A stretch of DNA of 64,000 nucleotides from Glebionis coronaria (taxonomy: Eukaryota > Streptophyta > Magnoliopsida > Asterales > Asteraceae), in contig CM046878.1 in the NCBI GenBank assembly GCA_025667525.1, positions 80,868,196-80,932,195 on the forward strand, given 5' to 3'. The notes below the pieces were generated by a model. It worked only from the letters and a program-made list of their open reading frames with translations, made no database searches and was not told the DNA's origin. Position numbers and translations under genes: made by a program. Shown here in pieces: positions 23,029-33,830 of the stretch. Position 1 is the first letter of the stretch. The number at the start of each line of letters is the position of its first letter.

Positions 23029-25268
23029 ATGGGGAAGAAAGGATCGAGCAAGAAGGGGCCTGCTGCAACTTCTGGGCGTCAGATGTCTCTTACAATGAGA
23101 GAAGCCTCAACGGGGAAAAAACAAACAAATGTCAAGTCTTCTTTAAAGTTGCAACACTTAGAAGACCTTGCAGTTTGGGCTAGCCATGATGCTGCTATAC
23201 CTTCATTGGGTGCCTTCTTTGGTCATCATTTTGCCGCTTCTTCTGAGGCATTGGGGTCCCCTGTTGACCCATCTTTGTTTGCTTGTCAAAGGTACTCTCC
23301 CTATACTTCGTATTAAATAAATTAGATACTATTATCAAATAGATAAAAGCGTGACCACTTGAACAAGCCGAATTGCAGTATACTTATAGACTTAGAAGAA
23401 TAGGTATATTTGCGTTGTATTCAACTCAAAAGGGTCAAACAAAAGCTTAGCTAATAAAGGAACATGTCAAACGGGTTGAAAGCCACTTAAAGTCTAATTT
23501 TAGATGACTACAGTCTCCTAAATCGTTTTTCGTTCGAAGAACTGAATTGTTATTGTAATTATATAGACGATGAGTTGTTTATGAAAATATGGGCAACAAG
23601 TGGGTGAGAGTCAGCCCAATCGACCCGGTCTGTTTCGACAATTCTATGTTGTGAGTTGTGAGTTCAATTCTTTAATTGAGACATATGTGGTGTGTTCAGG
23701 TGTATATGCCCTTAAAAAAAGAACAATAAATGACCACTTTTTTGTTGCACTACCTGTCTGTCTTACTGCATTTGGTATACAGACTCGTCGACTAATTACA
23801 GTAGTTGTTTTGAAACTACTTCTAGGATAGACTGGTCGACTGTTGTAACTGATGTAGCTGTCATTTATAAAAACTTACTGCAAATCTCCCCTAAAAGCAC
23901 TAATCTCTAGTCTACACCCTGCTTAAGGAAATTTGTCGTTGTCGTATCGTGTGTTCCCACTTGTCACATGAGCAAATAGGCTTAAATGTGTGGAATCAGA
24001 TTTAGATAACTTGGCAATAAGATTCATGAGTATCGTAATCTGTATGTATAAAGACTTCTGCTTTTGTCGGAAAAATATTAATTCTAGACCACATCTTAGT
24101 ATTATTACGAGAAAATAATGCACAGGACCTGATGACTCCGATTCTTGTGCAGATGTGAATCTATGCTTCATCCTGGTTTTAACTGTACCATCCGAATTGA
24201 GAAAAACAAGACAAATTCTCGGCACAAAGGCAAGAAAACTACAAATCACCCTAAAACAACATTGTTTACACTTGCAACTTTTGTTCCCATCGAAATATGA
24301 AAAGAGGCACCCCGCAAAATAAAAGTCAACAAAAAGACAAAACACAATTAAAGTCGACCAATAATAAATCCAACAAGACAGTTTTTTCTTCCAAAATCAA
24401 AGTACCGCAGTATAAAGATAATGTTGTTGCAAACGTTATAGCAGCTCCACTCGGGTCCAAGCCAAACGAACCCAGCAGGGACATAATGGGTAATTTGGAA
24501 ACATTGAAAGTCAAAGACAAGTCTGGCGATATGAATCATATAGCAGCTTCACTCGGGTCTAGAGCATACAACCCTAGCTGGAGCAACATGGGTATTTTGG
24601 GATTATGTGAAACATTGAGGGTGAAAGACGACTTTCTTGATACAAATACTCCGATCAGGTCTACAGTAGACAATCCCATGAGTGAAACACTGGACACCAA
24701 AAATGAGACTATTGCATCTGGTCCAAATGCAGATGACTTGGAGGGGGGTAACATGGGTGTTTTGGAAATAAGCGAAACATTGAAGCTCAAAGATGGCTCT
24801 GCCCATATAAACACTGTAACATCTCCACCTGAGTTCACATCAGATGACCCCATGGGTGATATCGGTAATGTTGAGATTAGTAAAACATTGGAGGTCATAA
24901 AAGAGTCTAATGCATCTGCTCCGAATGAAGATGATCCAAATAGAGGCAAAATGGATACATTGGAGATTAGCGAAACATTAGCAGACGATCTCAGAGGCAA
25001 TATCGGGGTAGTTGAGATAAGAGAGAGGTTGGATGTTGAAAACGACAACGCTGCATCTAGTCTGGCTACCCCATTGACAAAGCCAAGGTTGACTTTGTTA
25101 GACTCAAAGAAGAAGAATAGGAACCGATCAGCGGCTAAGAAAACACCGGCCCCTAATAGTACTTCTGAAGCTCCAAATGCAAGCACATCTAATAAACGCC
25201 GGAGAAAATCTTGGACTTCTTTGAAGGAGATTGCCAAGAACAACGAAAAGAGCAGAAGGTTGTTTTAA
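23029..25268 (+). CDS. RNase P Rpr2/Rpp21-domain protein, two exons, apparent frameshift
   Basis: Exon 1 is 23029-23291, from ATG ('MGKKGSSKKGPAATSG') to the donor GT at 23292; exon 2 is 24153-25268 after a TTCTTGTGCAG acceptor. The splice joins 'FACQ' to 'RCESMLHPGFNCTIRIEK', making the first zinc-ribbon pair Cys-x2-Cys. The second pair lies in 'NIVYTCNFCSHRNMKRGTP', but in a frame shifted by one base at the A-run 24253-24256. The rest of exon 2 is open to the stop at 25266-25268. The tail has about six degenerate 'GxLEISETLxVKD' repeats, a basic region, and ends 'KRRRKSWTSLKEIAKNN...'. Rpr2/Rpp21 proteins are subunits of nuclear RNase P, which trims the 5' leader of pre-tRNA; plant members commonly have such an extension. 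If the frameshift is real, only about 120 residues plus a short wrong-frame tail are made. It could also be a base-call error. Confidence 0.85.
24253..24256 (+). other. Site of apparent one-base frameshift
   Basis: Run of four A. Reading in from 'KKTTNHPK' gives 'TTLFTLATFVPIEI*', whereas the frame one base over gives the conserved 'YTCNFCSHRN'. One extra A would join the frames. Confidence 0.75.
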
Positions 25269-25688
25269 TGTTTACTAGATTAAACGGTAGACATGCCCAT
25301 GAGGATTATAGGAATTTTGTGTTATTGAGTCACATGTTAGGGTTCGGTTCTGTGAAGATGTCACAAAACTATTTATTGCCCTGCTTGCCCAGTTTATTAC
25401 AAATACAGTTGGTGCAATACTGGTTGACATGTAGAAGTAAGGGTGCAATGCTTCTCGGATTAGAGTAATATAAAGATGACAGAACGAGTTTATTGTGTGC
25501 CGAGTAACTTGTTGGATCAACATTGTGTTCTTAGTCGTTTCGCTTTATTAAACCGCGTAACTTTTTTTATGGACAATAATTTTGAGACATAAGTAGACGT
25601 GGTTCGTGTATAATTAGTTCATGTACTGTTGATAAATGTGCATTTTGCATATATATTCAAAGGCGTCTTGTGATCACCAAATTTCATG
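25269..25688 (+). other. Downstream flank of the Rpp21-domain gene
   Basis: Probable 3' untranslated region and flank. No further coding frame is supported. Confidence 0.4.
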
Positions 25689-25696
25689 GGACGATC

Positions 25697-26096
25697 TAGG
25701 GTGCAAAAAAAGTTGACCTGACTCGAACTCGAATAAGCCTATTCGGGTCGGATTACTCGGGTCAAAAAAAAGTATTCGGGTCAATTCGGGTTGACTCGAA
25801 TTGACCCGAGTTCTAATTAGGCTCGGGTTCGGGTTTATTTTTTTTAGCCTTGACCCGAACTCGATCAACCCGACTCGAATAACACATTTTACATTGTATT
25901 AATACCTAAACAAGACAATTTTTATACTTTTTCCTTATACTCGGATTGACCCGAATCTGAGTTGACCCGACCCGAATTGACCCGAACCCGACTGACCCGA
26001 GTTTTAATTAGACTTGAGTTCGGGTATGATTTTTTGAGTATTGATCCGACCTGACTTGACACGAACCCGATTGACCTGAGCCGATTCCCACCGCTA
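25697..26096. mobile_element. hAT-type MITE rich in GACCCGA motifs
   Basis: A 400-bp element. Ends TAGGGTGCAAA and CCCACCGCTA (inverted TAG(C/G)GGTG). Flanks GGACGATC (25689-25696) and GGACGACC (26097-26104) agree at seven of eight bases. It contains many copies of GACCCGA and its complement TCGGGTC around a short AT-rich core. No coding capacity. Confidence 0.75.
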
Positions 26097-26379
26097 GGAC
26101 GACCATTCTATAAGACTTTGCTAGCATATTTTCGCACCAATTGCTTTTATGCCGCACAATATCCTTTTACTCGTTTAATACAACAAATGACAACCATTTT
26201 AGCATTAATTAAACAATCTAAACATATAATTTAGAATCAAAAGTAATTTGATTTATTTAGGTTTGATTTGGGAGGTGTAGTTTTTTTTAATGGAGTTAAA
26301 AATGTGTGAAAGTTAGAGATGAATGGGGTTGGTGTTCATAGGGTATACACACCGTTAACATAGGATGTACACACCGTCA

Positions 26380-28370
26380 GAGCACAGGGTGTGGTTTGGT
26401 GCCGTCGTGCTGAGCCGTGGGAAAACACCAATCTTTTCAAGAGGTGTGGTGTGTGGTGGGTAAATGATCCCACCACAACAGGAACACGAAAACACCACAT
26501 TTCACGCTTCTTGGTTGGCTTGAGCCGTGGTGTTTTTGTGAGACCCACTACTTATTAAAAAAAAAATTAAAAACAAAATTATAAAAAAAATTATAAAACA
26601 AATTTATTAAACATTTCATTAAAATTAAAAAAAAAAGTACATAAATTAAAAAAAAATACGAAAATTAAAAAAAAATTACAAAAAAAAAAATTACAAATAT
26701 AAAAAAAGTACATTTTATTGCTCTTCTTCTTGATTCCACAAGTGTTCAACAAGGTCGTATCGAAGGTCTTCGTGCGTTGCTCTATCCCGAAGTTCTTTTG
26801 TTTTCATTTGTTGTCTTTCGCATCGTTCGACCCAAGTACGTGTAATGTTGGGGTCGGGAGAAACGTACATGTGCATATATTCACTTATATCGAACTTTTG
26901 GTCTTTCAATATCATGTTGTGTAATATAATGCAAGTGTACATAATTCTCCTAATGACGTTCATTTGATACGCTCGTGCCGGTTGTTGTATAATTCCCCAC
27001 CGACCTTGTAGCACACCAAAGGCTCTTTCAACATCTTTTCTTGCACTTTCTTGAACCTTCTTAAACTTCAATGTTTTTGCATCCCTAGCGACACTAAAAG
27101 CTTTGACAAAAGTAGACCATTGTGGATAAATACCATCCGCTAAATAATAACCTTTGTTATAAGTATTCCCGTTGACTTCAAACGGAGTTTCCGGAGCTCT
27201 ATCGGCTAGAAGCTCATCAAATAACGGTGAACCATTTAACACATTAAGGTCGTTATTTGCATCTGGTACCCCAAAATATGCATGCCAAAACCATAATTGT
27301 TGATCGGCTACGGCCTCAAGCATTATAGTCGGGTATTTTTTACATCTATTTTTAAATTGACCATGTAACGCCTTGGGGCATTTAACCCATTCCCAATGCA
27401 TACAATCTATGCTCCCTAGCATTCCCGGAAGACCGTGTTTCTTCTCATGTAAATCATATACATGTTGGACATCCGCTAAATTAGGTTTTCTCAAATATTC
27501 TTCAACATAAAATATATATATGCATTTAGTAAAATGCCATAAGCATTCACGGGAACAACGTGCCGCACATTGCAAATACTCGTCAAATGCATCGGGGCTT
27601 GAACCATATGCCAATTGGCGTATGGCGGATGTACATTTCAAACGAGTAGAAAACCCCAAACGACCCGTTGCATCTACACGTTGCTTAAAAAAATGGAAGT
27701 ATTCGGGCAACGGGTCGGCATTATAATTTTGTATATCACTAACAATTTTATTAAATAAAGTGGAGCTCATACGATACCTTCGTCGAAAATATTCTTCCGG
27801 ATATATAGGTGGCGTATCTTCATCCCCAAAATAATCTCGTTGTAGTTTTTCTTCCGCCAATTCTCTTTCACGTGGAATGTAGCGTCTTGTATACGAGTTT
27901 CTTTCGTCTTCAACTTCGTCTATTCGATCTATATAATCGATGTATTGCGCGTAATTATTCATATCAAGTGTGGAGTAATACTCATACATATCGAGAATGT
28001 CTTCCATTTTAAACTAGTGTGTGTATATAATTGTTGAGGTGAAATTGGTGAATTGTATGTGATTTATAGGTGAAAATGAGAGTTTTATAGGTAAAAAATA
28101 GGTTTTTTTTGAAAAAAACGGACCTCAAACGGTCAAAAAAATCAATTCCAACGGCTATAAAAAATTTTCAAAAAAAATAAAAAAAATAAAAAAAATTAAA
28201 TATGCACGAAAACGCGAGACCGGGCGTTTTCGTGTCTCGCGTTTTCGTGCGAAAACGCGCGCCGTCCCCTCGGCGCGAGGCACGAAAACGCCACACCGGG
28301 TGTGGTTTCTCGCGCCGTCGTGTCGCGTTTTCGCACGGCGCGAGGGGCTTGGTGCCCGTACCCTGTGCTC
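26380..28370 (-). mobile_element. PIF/Harbinger transposon with intact transposase
   Basis: A 1991-bp element: GAGCACAGGGTGTGG at the left, CCCGTACCCTGTGCTC at the right, and 3-bp duplication TCA (26377-26379 and 28371-28373). It contains one intact transposase gene on the minus strand, an A/T-rich 3' flank (26540-26714), and a GC-rich right terminus (28200-28360) with CGCGTTTTCGTG repeats in both orientations. The second protein that PIF/Harbinger elements need (a Myb/trihelix-like ORF1) is absent, so movement would need it in trans. Confidence 0.9.
26715..28007 (-). CDS. PIF/Harbinger-type transposase, intact 430 residues
   Basis: Complete frame, ATG at 28005-28007. Residues 1-40 are acidic. 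Residues 41-110 ('RRYIPREREL', 'FRRRYRMSSTLF') resemble the N-terminal part of plant transposon proteins. The DDE core has Asp201 in 'GSIDCMHWEW', Asp291 in 'YYLADGIYPQW' and Glu327 in 'DVERAFGVLQGRW'; Asp253 ('NNDLNVLNGSPLF') lies in the conserved stretch between. The family catalyses cut-and-paste transposition at short inverted ends with 3-bp target duplications; some members were domesticated as plant nuclear proteins. Here the gene is still framed by matching ends, so it is a transposon gene. The length is normal for the family. No intron is needed. Confidence 0.93.
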   Translation of the reverse strand: MEDILDMYEYYSTLDMNNYAQYIDYIDRIDEVEDERNSYTRRYIPRERELAEEKLQRDYFGDEDTPPIYPEEYFRRRYRMSSTLFNKIVSDIQNYNADPLPEYFHFFKQRVDATGRLGFSTRLKCTSAIRQLAYGSSPDAFDEYLQCAARCSRECLWHFTKCIYIFYVEEYLRKPNLADVQHVYDLHEKKHGLPGMLGSIDCMHWEWVKCPKALHGQFKNRCKKYPTIMLEAVADQQLWFWHAYFGVPDANNDLNVLNGSPLFDELLADRAPETPFEVNGNTYNKGYYLADGIYPQWSTFVKAFSVARDAKTLKFKKVQESARKDVERAFGVLQGRWGIIQQPARAYQMNVIRRIMYTCIILHNMILKDQKFDISEYMHMYVSPDPNITRTWVERCERQQMKTKELRDRATHEDLRYDLVEHLWNQEEEQ

Positions 28371-28373
28371 TCA

Positions 28374-29639
28374 GAGTCGTTTTTATATGGGGACCACTAA
28401 TAAACACTTCAGTTGCTAAAAACTAAAAACAGTAATAAAACAAATGCATACATAAGTGGTAAACCATTTCCATTACTTTTTCCCTCTTTCTTCACGGTCA
28501 TGCAATGAAAACCATATATAGTACTAATGTACTATTTAAACCACCATTGTCACATGACTACCATAGTGACGGATGGATCTGAACATCCCAAGTGATGACG
28601 GCGGGCACATCTAGAAGCGGTAGATTGTTATATGGCCAAACACACTCCGGATTAATTTAAAGATTCCAGTCATCTTGGTTTTTTCTGGTCTGGTCACAAA
28701 ATCCCCCGATCTCATGAAAAAATACTTAATATCTCATGAATAAACCCTTAGATCTGTCGTCATCACCGAGTCACATGGTAGAAGACGACTGTGGTTTTCG
28801 ATGGTGTTTTCAGGCCATGGTGGGTTTCAGAGGTGTCTTCAGGCAGAAGAGAATGGTGGATTTTGGCCCGAAAGATCTGGAAAGATGTGAAATAATGTGA
28901 GAGAAATAAATATGTGTGTGAAAGAGAAATTAATATAATTTATTTACGTACTCTTTGTTTATCACTGAATTTACTGACAATAAAGCTGATTATTTATGTT
29001 TTTAAAGTTTTGGTGGTGTACCAACCATACGGCTCTGATTTAATATGAGTGTATTTTTTTTTTGGAAAATGTTTACGAAAAATGAATGGGTAGATATGAT
29101 GAAATGTGGGTAGATCGATATGAAATACGCTTTATATTTTTTTTATTTATAACGATAATGATAATAAAACTCCGTAAAGAAATAGAGAATGTAACTTGGT
29201 AGCATCGCGCTATGAGATTGAGGGTATATAAGTTATTTTATTGAAAAAATTTCATGTTTCGTCTTTATTGTTTACATAGAATATCAATTTTCATCCCTAT
29301 CTCAAAATAACTTTATGAATCGTCCCCATCGTTTACAAATACGATCAAAATCCGTTCCTATCTTGGATGGGCGTTAATTTCTTCCGTTTTCTCTTATGAG
29401 TTAAGGGGTATTTTGGTCTTTTACTAATTTTAGCTTCATTAAATACAAACAAGTGAGGAAATATCCACACATATCTTATCCACTACCCACCACTATAATA
29501 AAACTCAAAACCTCACCCATCGTCATTCCACCTACCCCTGTTCACTTCACCTTCCACCGTCTCCATCAAATCTATTCCATCACAAACAATTCTTTCTATC
29601 TCAAACAAAACCTCCACCGATGCATCATATAAACTCAAG
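28374..29639. other. Intergenic stretch
   Basis: No supported gene. 29240-29400 has words like GTCCCTATCGTTTACAAATA typical of old MITE-like repeats, but I could not delimit ends. Confidence 0.4.
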
Positions 29640-30762
29640 TGGTGTTTGTTTCATTAAGATGCTTTAGGTCTGAATCTGACTACCACCTCTTACCAGTAAG
29701 ATGGTCATAAAGTATGAATCTGAATGAAATATTGTTGTTTGTTTTTTATAATTGTTTGAATCTGACTACTACCTCATACTATAAAAGTACGATGAATAAA
29801 TAACTCAAATTTATCTTTTAATATAAATAATCTGACTACTCGATTATTTCTATAGGTTGAAATTAATAGTATATCAAAATATATAAACAGTACTATTATG
29901 CAAGGTTCTCAAGATCGAGATTTTACTTAGGATCGTTTTCGTTTTTTGTAAGATCGAGATCGTAAAGTAGGATCGGGATCGTAAGATCCTACTATAATGT
30001 AAAATTTTTAGTAGTCTTGCAACATTTTACAAATTTACAAATTAATATATATCGTAAACAAAAAATTATACGAATATCTTATAAAAATGTGGTCCTAAAA
30101 TATAATTAAGAAATGAATAAAAAGATTTATACGTTATTTTTTAGATTATACAAAATATAAATTATAAATTTGTAGTTTTTTAGTTTGTCGCACGAGAAAA
30201 GTAAGATCTGATCGTAGTAGATCCTAAGATCTTATGATCAAGATCGGGATCCTATAAGATCTTAAGCACCTTAAGATCCTACATAAGATCCGAATCGTTT
30301 TTGCTTTTCAGTATCGTAAAATCTTAAGATTCTAAGATAAAGATCGAGATCTTGACAACCTTGCTATTATGTATTGTGTTATTTTAGATATATGTCTAGG
30401 AAACAACAAAGTCAACATCCCAAAAACTTTTTGTTTATGTATTCTCTCTCACCTTTTACTTCTTCCTCTTCATATCATACCTGCAACTTTTTTCAAACAA
30501 GATCTACACACCTAAAGACAATATAAAAAGCCTACAAAAAATAGCAGAGAGTGTAAAGTTCATTCCGAGTTAAAGTAATGAAGATGGTGAAAAGAGTAAA
30601 GATTGGATCAGATGTGTTCACCACATCTGACAGAGTCAGACGAGATATGTATGCTCATGTCTGAATTTAAAAAAAAAAAACAACCCCGACATCTGACCGC
30701 GTCTAATTGATCAGACGTCAGACAAAGTCAGACATTTTTTTCCAAAAACAAACACACCCTCA
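29640..30762. repeat. Possible MITE-like element split by the GATC-rich element
   Basis: Ends GTGGTGTTTGTTT (left) and AAACAAACACACCCTC (right) form an inverted pair, and both flanks carry TCTGAC- or GTCAGA-type words. A second element occupies 29900-30364. No target duplication is clear, so this is tentative. Confidence 0.35.
29900..30364. mobile_element. GATC-rich foldback element
   Basis: A 465-bp element. Ends GCAAGGTTCTCAAGATCGAG (left) and GATCTTGACAACCTTGC (right) are inverted repeats. The flanks share TATTAT (29894-29899 and 30365-30370). The interior is full of AAGATC, GGATCG and GATCTTA words in both directions. No coding frame. The superfamily is unclear because the duplication appears to be only 6 bp. 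Confidence 0.65.
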
Positions 30763-32111
30763 CTCTCATCTTTCATAAATCATATTCATAAACAAATCTC
30801 ATCAAACCTCCACTGAGGCCTCTTAGTCAAAACATCAACTTAATAATTGATGTCATCAAATAAAAGGCACATTACCATTTTGTTGATTCAAACCTCTTCA
30901 CAAATGAAGTACTTTCACATAACACAAGTGGCGTCTTTATCTCGGATTAATAGCTGCAACTAGACAACAAGTTCAAACAGAGTTCAAAAGAGTCGACTCT
31001 TTAGATTAAAGTGGAGAAAAAGCTTACTTTTTTCGTTAAATTGTAACTGCTTGAAATTTTTGTACCAAAAAGTTAATTTAATATTGAAGATTAATTTCTT
31101 GAAATTTGGCCTAAATTGTATCTACTTAAATTTTTGCATATTTGTTTTTCTCACATGCTAAAGGACAAATTTTTATTATTTATTTTGATTTGATTTAATA
31201 ATTGAAATTAACCTAAGATTAAAAAAAAATGGAAAGTGATTGGGACACATTTAAAATTTATTAGGACACTCATATGTACAAGCATTTAAAGCAGTAAATA
31301 TTTTCAGTACAAGTATTTAATGCATCATTTGGAGTGTCCCAATCAATTTTGGGAGTGTGCAAATCATCTCCCAATAAAATACCAAATTGCTCAAAAGTTT
31401 CAAAAACGGGCAAAAGGACTAAAGTTATAAATATCATGAAATACTTTTTATCATTTGTGATATTTTACTGGTGTTAAAACAATGAAATATTACTAATGAT
31501 AATTCAATGAAATATCAGTAGTGATATAACTATATTTATAAAATATCACTAGTGATATTTTATTACTTTTATTGCTAGTGAAATATTATCGATGATAACT
31601 AGTTTTCGTCATATTTATAATTTTAGTCCCTTCGATTTTTCTTTACAAATTTTGAACATTTTGACGAGAATGGTCCTTTCATATTTTCTTGAGATTCAGT
31701 CCTTTCAAATTGCATGTTTGCTCCATGTGGTTTGCCAAAATTGCATTTTTGCTCCCCAACTTCATTTAAATGCAGGCGGCCTCCCGGAGGACGAAGGTAA
31801 GTAGCAACGAGCCTCCCTGGATCTAACGTTTGTTAAATTTTTTTGTTAACTTTGTTTTATTCAAGGGTAATTACGTCTTTCTATTGTATATGTCTAGTTT
31901 CTGTTTATTGCACATTTACTCCCTTGCTAACACTCAAATACTTATTCCTCACTAACACTTTGGCAAACCACACACATAAGATCGAAACCCCCTTCCCTAA
32001 AAACACATAAACCCTAATTCATTCCAACTATTATTTACATTCAACTTGGTCATGAAATTTGATCACATTGATACATCTATTCATTTTTTTGGTGTGCATC
32101 TTTTTAAACAG
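30763..32111. other. AT-rich stretch with small inverted repeats
   Basis: No gene. It contains a ~105-bp foldback (31239-31343, arms ATTGGGACAC and GTGTCCCAAT) and a perfect 20-bp palindrome centred on CACTAGTG at 31541-31560, amid several further AATATCA/TGATATT words. Confidence 0.5.
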
Positions 32112-32210
32112 CTGGAAGGTGGTGGTGTTGTGAGTGGAGGTCTCCGGGAATTAATACCTTGTATTGCAAGGACAACAGTTGCTGTTGGTGAGGATGGACC
32201 TTTCATGGAG
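32112..32210 (+). CDS. Putative isolated exon of an unrecognised gene
   Basis: A 99-bp in-frame stretch between a good acceptor (TTTTTAAACAG) and donor (GTATGC). It reads 'LEGGGVVSGGLRELIPCIAR' then 'TTVAVGEDGPFME'. Composition and splice signals look exonic, but I do not recognise the protein. Possible further exons lie at about 32560-32778 (Ser/Asn-rich, ending at CAG/GTATGC) and 32953-33040 ('MMMDYSRVIEEQRDTWRRL'). The whole could be part of the CACTA-type transposon whose end is at 33379, or a host gene relic. Confidence 0.3.
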
Positions 32211-33164
32211 GTATGCGATAACGATATTATTTATATGGCAGCTGCAATCTCTTTATGTTTCTCTATATTCATGTTTCTAAGGCATAGTTGTACGATTTAG
32301 GTACATGATGATCCACTCAGTGTAAAATAAAGACTGTTATGTTTTAGTGGTGTTTGATTTATCGTTTTGAAAGTAATTGTGTGATATAGAAGACTTAAAA
32401 TGAGGTTGTTAGCTTTAACATAGGGTGTTGCGGGAGTTAGTGGCTTGATGTGCTTCTGTGGTTTATTTGAAGTTGATATAATCAGAGAATGATCAAATCG
32501 GTTGTGGTTCACATGATCAAATCGGTTGAAAATCAACCAGAGTCTATATTTAGAGCCTTTAGGATAATGATGTTAGCCTTATTTAGAGTGTCTCATGATT
32601 CGCTAAATCCAAAATCATTTGGTGCAAGTCATCATCCAAATAATTCTAGATCATCAACTGCTGCAAGTGCTAATCCAAACAGATCACGATCTACTGCCAC
32701 AAGTCTTCGTACAAAGAATCCAAAATTTTGTGCGAGTCCTAAATCAGGTCCAAGTCGTCAACATTGTCCGAATTCCAGGTATGCACTTGCAAAAAATATT
32801 CAAATATAGTTCATTTTTTTTCTATTTTTCAAATATATACAAACCTGACCCATTTAACATGTCTTATTTTTCACCTCTAAGTCTAATCAAAATCTCATCT
32901 GACCCATTTTTTACATGAAAAGGTTTTAGCTTGAATTATCTTGACTATAGGAAATGATGATGGACTATTCAAGAGTTATAGAAGAACAGCGAGACACATG
33001 GCGGCGTTTGGTATTTGGAATTATATACTGGATGATGGTTATGTATTCTATTGATCTTTCTGTCATGATGAAACATTCTATTGATATTTCTGTATGAACT
33101 TTACTTTTCTGGATAAAAATGTATGCATTTGATACTTTTGAGATTGTATTTGTATTTTTTTATT

Positions 33165-33379
33165 TTTGGGTATTGCTGACACAAACATTGTGTAGACAAA
33201 TATTTCAACCTTTATTCATACATTAAGTGTCAGGATAGGTCTGTCAGCATATATCTTTACCGTCTGAACTTTTGCTGACACTTATTGTTAGTGAAGGAGA
33301 AGCTAATTTATTGTTACTGACACTTTTTTCTATTGCTGACACTTTTTGTGTTTCAGGAAACGCAGTTTTTCTTGTAGTG
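33165..33379 (-). mobile_element. CACTA-type (En/Spm) transposon end
   Basis: On the minus strand the end reads CACTACAAGAAAAACTGCG from 33379, the hallmark terminus of CACTA elements. Behind it are at least four subterminal repeats of GTGTCAGCA or GTGTCAG (33185-33350), the typical binding-site arrangement. It is inserted in the F-box sequence. The other end was not found to the left, so the element is truncated or its far end has decayed; how far it extends is unknown. Confidence 0.7.
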
Positions 33380-33830
33380 TTCTCATATCAGATCGATTTA
33401 AATCCAAATTACGAAGCCCTGGTAAGATCATTTTGATCATATTAATGGTAGGATTGTATACATATAGCTTATATGGCTCAATACCACTACAACAAAGAAG
33501 CAAACCATTGCACGACTACAAAATCTTAACATTAGCTTCCTCTGATCTAAAAGTAAAGGTTCTGTATAACAAAGACATGTTCCATGGTATTCTAACATCA
33601 AAGGGCACAAAATTATAGTATTCAAATTGTGACGAAGGTATAAACCAAGATTTAGGTTTTTCGAAAAAGAGACCTGAAGGAGAATTAAGTATAGGGATAA
33701 GCCTACAACGCAGAGTGAAACTAGTCTCTGTAATGAGAGATAACCATCGTTTTGATACAGATTTGCACACGAGAATCCAGATTGCAGGTAGACGGAGTAA
33801 GATTTCGATTAGAAGATCGTCACTAGACAT
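33380..33830 (-). pseudogene. F-box protein pseudogene, N-terminal part
   Basis: The minus-strand frame from ATG 33828-33830 reads 'MSSDDLLIEILLRLPA', then 'CKSVSKRWLSLI', a clear F-box domain in the first ~45 residues. Then 'SGLFFEKPKSWFIP' and 'FRSEEANVKIL' follow, as in plant F-box proteins with an associated interaction domain. A TAG replaces the expected Gln codon before 'SCNGLLLC' (about 33513-33515). The reading resumes as 'GIEPYKLYVYNPTINMIK' until the CACTA end at 33379. F-box proteins are substrate adaptors of SCF ubiquitin ligases; this copy would yield only about 104 residues. Confidence 0.8.

Noticed and set aside
23923..24345. 140-codon minus-strand frame
   Set aside because: Antisense to the intron and second exon of the Rpp21-domain gene; no domain.
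24536..25243. 235-codon minus-strand frame
   Set aside because: Mirror of the repeat-containing exon 2; no recognisable domain and no separate support.
28168..28426. GC-rich frames on both strands
   Set aside because: They are the repeated GC-rich end of the Harbinger element at 26380-28370.
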